Assembly: GCF_020991375.1 (NCBI RefSeq)
Contig: NZ_JAJLQZ010000005.1
Location: 124,001-188,000, forward strand
Reading direction: 5' to 3'
DNA length: 64,000 bases
Source: Glycomyces amatae
GTDB taxonomy: Bacteria; Actinomycetota; Actinomycetes; Mycobacteriales; Micromonosporaceae
Notes under the pieces: model-generated
What the model saw: the letters and a program-made list of their open reading frames with translations, nothing else
The model's database searches: none
What the model was told of the DNA's origin: nothing
Shown here: positions 60,653 to 64,000 of the stretch, piece after piece
How positions within the stretch are numbered: position 1 is the first letter of the stretch
Layout: every line of letters starts with the position of its first letter
Position numbers and translations under genes: made by a program

Positions 60653-61364
60653 CGTCAGACGCCTCCTCGTTCTCGACCTCGCCGCGGTCCCGCTCACCGG
60701 CCCCGTGGAACTCCACGAAAGCGATCTCGTCGCCGTTGATCCACACGCCGTCGCTGGAGGGAACGGGCGGTCCGTAGACTTTGCCCGCTCCGGGCATGAA
60801 CTGCCGTTCGAGGAACAGGTCCCTCCTGGAGGGGTCCGAGGCCGCGAACGACCGCGAACCCAGATACCCCAGGACGACGCGCTGGTCCTTGAGATGCACC
60901 CGGACGAAATCGGGGCGGCGGCGACTGAAGTGCCATTGCCAGGCATCAGGAGTGCGAATGTGATGGGCCAGCGCCGTGTAGTCGAGCACCGCCGCCGCCC
61001 AACGCGGACGGCGCGCCTTCACCGCGGTGGCCGCCACCGAGCCGACGAGGACCGGCCCCGCAACGAGCACCACCAGCGCCCACGCCGCGAACTCCCACGG
61101 GCTCGAAGTCCCCTCCCTGGCCGCCTCGACGAGCCGGAACGTCCAAGGCAGAGCGAGCGAATGCACAATGAGCGACCCGACAACCGTGCGCGCCAAGAAC
61201 ACCCGATCGTGCGTCTCGGGAGACCGCAGGCCGCGCATGTACGCCGAGTGCAGCAGAAAACCGGGAACGGTGAACAGCACCGGCACCGCGAGGCCCGAAA
61301 CCACGGCCACCGCGGTCGAGGCGAGGACTTCGTTCACGATGCCTCCGAAAGGGGGGACCTGCAT
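60645..61364 (-). CDS. DUF6338-family membrane protein
   Basis: A 239-residue protein. Three N-terminal membrane segments are visible (VLASTAVAVVSGLAVPVLFTV, ARTVVGSLIVHSLALPW, AAWALVVLVAGPVLVGSV), followed by a soluble domain with WQWHFSRRRPDFVRVHLKDQ, VLGYLGSRSFAASDPSRRDLF and VWINGDEIAFVEF. This pattern matches DUF6338. ATG 61364 is chosen because the hydrophobic helix follows; upstream frame residues look non-coding. Unknown function. Confidence 0.75.
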   Translation of the reverse strand: MQVPPFGGIVNEVLASTAVAVVSGLAVPVLFTVPGFLLHSAYMRGLRSPETHDRVFLARTVVGSLIVHSLALPWTFRLVEAAREGTSSPWEFAAWALVVLVAGPVLVGSVAATAVKARRPRWAAAVLDYTALAHHIRTPDAWQWHFSRRRPDFVRVHLKDQRVVLGYLGSRSFAASDPSRRDLFLERQFMPGAGKVYGPPVPSSDGVWINGDEIAFVEFHGAGERDRGEVENEEASDDE

Positions 61365-61892
61365 AATACTCAGGCTGCTCCAGCGGTGTCGCCGATCGGA
61401 CTGCGGGCCACAGGTCGCCAGGAGCTTTATGGGTTTCGCGATACGCCCGCTTCTCGGGCCTGCCGAGCCGACCGCTGCGGATGCCGATGCCGTATCGGAC
61501 CGTGAGCCCACGCTGTCTCACTCCGGATTTGAACGAGGCGCCGAGCCCCATCCGTCGACTGGTGGTGAGGTGTCGTGCGAGGGGACGAGGGCGCCTCTCC
61601 GCCACCTGCTCGACAGCCGATTCGGCACTGCTGCCGGAGGGAAATGCGGGGCCCGAAGCTTCGGCGTCACGGGAACACTGATCCGACAGGCCTCCCGGTC
61701 ACGCCGTCTACCTTCGGTGGTGTGCGCAAAGGAGCGATTATCGGCTCGACCATGCATCGGTGACAGCGTGTGTTCTGGGTCCGGGCAGTCGGCGGCCGAC
61801 TGCCCGAACCCGTTTTCAGCGGCTGGTGGCCGCGTCGGTGTCCTTGCCCGGGTCGTCCGGTTCGGAGTCGATGGCAAGGCCGGGCGCGGTTC
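61365..61892. other. Gene-free region, about 530 bp
   Basis: No frame here has convincing coding character. It contains the promoter side of the DUF6338 gene, a hairpin at 61777-61811 and otherwise nothing I can support. A fragment GGATTTGAAC at about 61527 resembles a tRNA T-arm in reverse but has no supporting stem. Confidence 0.5.
61777..61811 (-). terminator. Hairpin terminator after the aldo/keto reductase gene
   Basis: CGGGCAGTCGGC (61782-61793) pairs with GCCGACTGCCCG (61795-61806), extended by GGGT/ACCC outside one mismatch. It lies 82 nt beyond the reductase stop. Confidence 0.75.
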
Positions 61893-62738
61893 TCATTCGT
61901 TCAGTTCGGCCATGTCCGTGGCGGTGAGGCGGAGGCCTGCGGCGGCGGTGTTCGCCATGAGGTGGTCGATGGAACTCGTGCCCGGGATCGCCAGGGTCGC
62001 GGGCGAGACGGCGAGGAGCCAGGCGAGGGCGATCTGCCTCGGTGCGGCGTCGTGCCGGGCGGCGACCGCCGCCAGGCGGTGCGCGTCGATCTGCTGCATG
62101 CCCCCGCCCAGGGGGAAGAAGGGCGCGTAGGCGATGCCCTCCCGCTCGCATCGCTCGAGGATCGCGGCGTCGCCCCGGTAGTGGACGTGGAACTGGTTCT
62201 GCACTGCGGCCACGGGGGCGATGGACCGGGCCTCCTCCAGTTGCGCGGCGTCGACGTTGCTGACGCCGAGGTGCCGGATGAGGCCTCCCTCGCGCAGTTC
62301 GGCCAGGGCGGCGAAGCGGTCGCCGATCGATTCGCCCGGCGTGGGCTCCATGCCGCCGGCGCGCAGGTAGGCCAGGTCGAGCCGCTCGACGCCGAGGCGC
62401 CGGAGGTCGTCCTCGACCAGGGCGCGCATGTCGTCGGGGCCGGCTTGTCCGGCGGGCCTGCCGTCCTGGAACAGCGGACCGAACTTCGTCGCGATCACCA
62501 GCTCGTCCGGGTACGGCGAGAGGGCCTCCCGGATGAGCTCATGCGAGCGGAGCGCCCCGGCGCCGTAGAAGCCGGCCGTGTCGAGGTGGTCGACGCCGAG
62601 GTCCGCGGCGCGTCGCAGGAGCGCGACCGCTGCCTCGGGGTCGCGGATCGAGCCGCCGATCGCGAGCCGCATCGCCCCGAGGCCGAGCCGCTTGACGGGG
62701 CGGTCGCCGCCGAGGGCGAACTTGTCGGGATTGCTCAT
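61893..62738 (-). CDS. Aldo/keto reductase
   Basis: A 281-residue AKR TIM barrel: GLGAMRLAIGG, the catalytic region VDHLDTAGFYGAG (Asp, Tyr), Lys in ELVIATKFGP, and the cofactor region LAIPGTSSIDHLMANTAAA. In the motif RLDLAYLRAGG the His usual after the Tyr-region strand (often DLYQLH) is replaced, so substrate binding may differ. NADPH-dependent reduction of a carbonyl compound is expected. ATG 62738; 14 nt behind the TIM-barrel gene, same operon. Confidence 0.88.
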   Translation of the reverse strand: MSNPDKFALGGDRPVKRLGLGAMRLAIGGSIRDPEAAVALLRRAADLGVDHLDTAGFYGAGALRSHELIREALSPYPDELVIATKFGPLFQDGRPAGQAGPDDMRALVEDDLRRLGVERLDLAYLRAGGMEPTPGESIGDRFAALAELREGGLIRHLGVSNVDAAQLEEARSIAPVAAVQNQFHVHYRGDAAILERCEREGIAYAPFFPLGGGMQQIDAHRLAAVAARHDAAPRQIALAWLLAVSPATLAIPGTSSIDHLMANTAAAGLRLTATDMAELNE

Positions 62739-62752
62739 GGGTGTTTCGCCTT

Positions 62753-63805
62753 TCAGGAGCGGGGGCGGGAGTAGCGGGACGCGACGGCGGCGAAGGCTTC
62801 CTTCGGCTCCCAGGGCATGTCGGGGTAGGTGGTGCCGCGGCCGCCGTCGAGGACGGCGACGATGCCCGGGCTGGCGAGGTCGAGGTCCTCGCGGCGGTCG
62901 CCGCCGGGCCGGTGGGGGTAGTTGTAGAGCGCGAAGAGGTGGACGAACGCGCTGTCGACGCCCTCCTCGGAGAAGAGGTCGAGCAGTTCCGCCAGGTAGG
63001 CGGCCTGGCCGGGCTCGTCGCGCTGGTACTCGCCGTCCAGGCGGGCCGTGCCCGTGCGCTCGTCCCAGCGGGCGATCTCCATGCTGCGGGGCGCGACGTC
63101 GGCGGCGCCGCGCCATGTCGCGCAGGCGAAGCCGGTGACCGCGACGGGTTTGTCGTGCGAGCGGACGAGGGTGCGCACGCCCTCGCGGAACCGGTCGGCG
63201 ACCTCGGCGGAGCGGATGAGCTCGAGCGTCACGATGTCGAACAGGTCCCAGTCCAGCCGCTCGAACGGGATGGCCGCGTAGGTCACCTTCCCGTGGAACC
63301 GGTCGCGGACCGCCGCCACCGCCTCCCGGAGGAAGGCGTCGAGCCCGGCGCTCACGTCGGCGATGCGCTTTTGACGGCCGACCGGGTCGGCCAGGAGCCG
63401 CGCCACCCGGTCGTCGATGCCGTCGCCGTCGATGAACCCGCTGCTCATGACGCTCAGCTCGACGCCCGTGACGAAGACGACCTCGGCGCCCTCGGCGCGC
63501 AGCCGCTCGGCGCGTTCGGCGCAGTCGGCGAACAAGGGGAGCATCTCCCCGGTCTCCAGGCCGATGGGGTAGGGCGAGAACCAGACCTCCATGCCGAGGT
63601 CGGCCGCGTACCGCGCGGCGGTCTCGAGGCGGGCCGGGTCGCCGCCGATGATCTGGACCGCGTTGCAGTGCAGGTCGTCGCGGATGATCGTCAGCTCCCG
63701 CCGGACCGTGTCGGGGTCGAAGTCGGGCCGGGAGTCGAAGTGCTCCGGCGAAGCGCTGCTCGGTTGGTACAGGCCGGTGTCGTAGGCGATGCCCCTCGCA
63801 CGCAT
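62753..63805 (-). CDS. TIM-barrel (glycoside-hydrolase-like) protein
   Basis: A 350-residue protein. GIAYDTGLYQPS opens the first strand; NAVQIIGGDPARLETAARYA, MEVWFSPYPIG, EVVFVTGVELSVMSSGF and VTGFACATWRGAADV follow as alternating strands, with acidic residues at strand ends as in GH clan A-like barrels. Relatives are often labelled abortive-infection proteins without evidence. GAGGAGG lies nine bases before ATG 63805. It forms an operon with the aldo/keto reductase, opposite a TetR gene that probably controls both. Confidence 0.65.
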   Translation of the reverse strand: MRARGIAYDTGLYQPSSASPEHFDSRPDFDPDTVRRELTIIRDDLHCNAVQIIGGDPARLETAARYAADLGMEVWFSPYPIGLETGEMLPLFADCAERAERLRAEGAEVVFVTGVELSVMSSGFIDGDGIDDRVARLLADPVGRQKRIADVSAGLDAFLREAVAAVRDRFHGKVTYAAIPFERLDWDLFDIVTLELIRSAEVADRFREGVRTLVRSHDKPVAVTGFACATWRGAADVAPRSMEIARWDERTGTARLDGEYQRDEPGQAAYLAELLDLFSEEGVDSAFVHLFALYNYPHRPGGDRREDLDLASPGIVAVLDGGRGTTYPDMPWEPKEAFAAVASRYSRPRS

Positions 63806-63864
63806 GTGATCGGTCCTCCTCTTGGGTGTCGGGGTCCACGACGCTAACTCGAAAAATGCGCTCA

Positions 63865-63892
63865 CGCAAGTTTACGGATACGTAAGTTTGCG
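63865..63892. promoter_or_regulatory. TetR operator in divergent promoter
   Basis: CGCAAGTTTACG (63865-63876), GATA, CGTAAGTTTGCG (63881-63892) form a 28-bp dyad with 10 of 12 matching positions per arm. It lies between the TIM-barrel operon and the TetR gene. Confidence 0.75.
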
Positions 63893-63923
63893 CACCGGCA
63901 TCGACGTGTGCCACGCTGGGACC

Positions 63924-64000
63924 GTGACGACGCGACGGACGGGGCTGCGCGAGCGAAAGAAGCAGGCCACCAGGGAGGCCCTGCGGCGCGCCGCCCTGCG
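63924..64000 (+). CDS. TetR-family regulator, 3'-truncated by window edge
   Basis: From GTG 63924 the frame reads TTRRTGLRERKKQATREALRRAA and is open to the window end. The basic run followed by a KKQATREAL-type helix is the usual first DNA-binding helix of a TetR protein. It diverges from the TIM-barrel/reductase operon across a strong dyad. Confidence 0.75.
   Translation, partial: MTTRRTGLRERKKQATREALRRAAL

Noticed and set aside
61519..61535. GGATTTGAAC resembling the tRNA-Pro T-arm, as a possible right attachment site
   Set aside because: Only ten bases match, in inverted orientation, with no stem or longer identity; an attachment site should be a direct repeat.

Overview
The window is chromosomal DNA of a high-GC actinomycete. 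The coding sequence has very GC-rich third positions, GTG and TTG starts are frequent, many genes are joined by ATGA overlaps, and a GlnA2-type glutamine synthetase lies beside glnE. The genus cannot be fixed from this sequence. A secreted chitinase and a pathway for hydroxyproline peptides suggest a soil or plant-associated saprophyte (inference).

Layout. 1-12.3 kb is ordinary chromosome: partial HAD phosphatase, MOSC protein, glnA2-like / class I amidotransferase / glnE, CorA with an apparent stop loss, GH18 chitinase, DoxX/LysR divergon, a RelE/ParE-type toxin-antitoxin pair, VOC and PNPOx-fold proteins. 12.4-31.3 kb is the centre of interest. It holds a five-gene Dpp/Opp-type peptide ABC transporter, prolyl aminopeptidase, Xaa-Pro aminopeptidase, a cytoplasmic GH127 beta-L-arabinofuranosidase-type enzyme, a GntR/FCD regulator, a three-part D-hydroxyproline dehydrogenase, a DapA-fold deaminase, 4-hydroxyproline epimerase and a ketoglutarate-semialdehyde dehydrogenase. 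Near-identical operators stand in front of both halves. Together these read as one regulon that imports arabinosylated, hydroxyproline-rich plant peptides (extensin type), trims them and sends hydroxyproline to 2-oxoglutarate.

31.3-35.5 kb carries small regulator/enzyme modules: TetR/FAD monooxygenase, an iron-box DUF2470 protein, and MarR/alpha-beta hydrolase. A tRNA-Pro(TGG) gene at 35.53 kb marks the start of a roughly 22-kb genomic island reaching about 57.7 kb. The island holds (i) a minus-strand operon of sigma-like protein, HTH protein, ImmA/IrrE peptidase, CD-NTase, E2-like protein and a one-TM protein, which is a CBASS-like candidate with unusual extra genes; (ii) a MORC-type GHKL ATPase and Z1 helicase-like protein; (iii) a C5-cytosine methyltransferase, HNH-like protein, ParB-like protein, SNF2 ATPase, DUF3883 nuclease-like protein and Vsr endonuclease, matching known MORC/Z1/Vsr restriction-type systems; and (iv) a MobF-type relaxase fragment cut by an intact IS element, plus an older remnant of the same IS family. 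No integrase was seen.

57.7-64 kb has a CHAT-protease/TPR protein, a DUF6338 membrane protein with a small acidic partner, an aldo/keto reductase, a TIM-barrel protein and the start of a TetR regulator with a clear operator.
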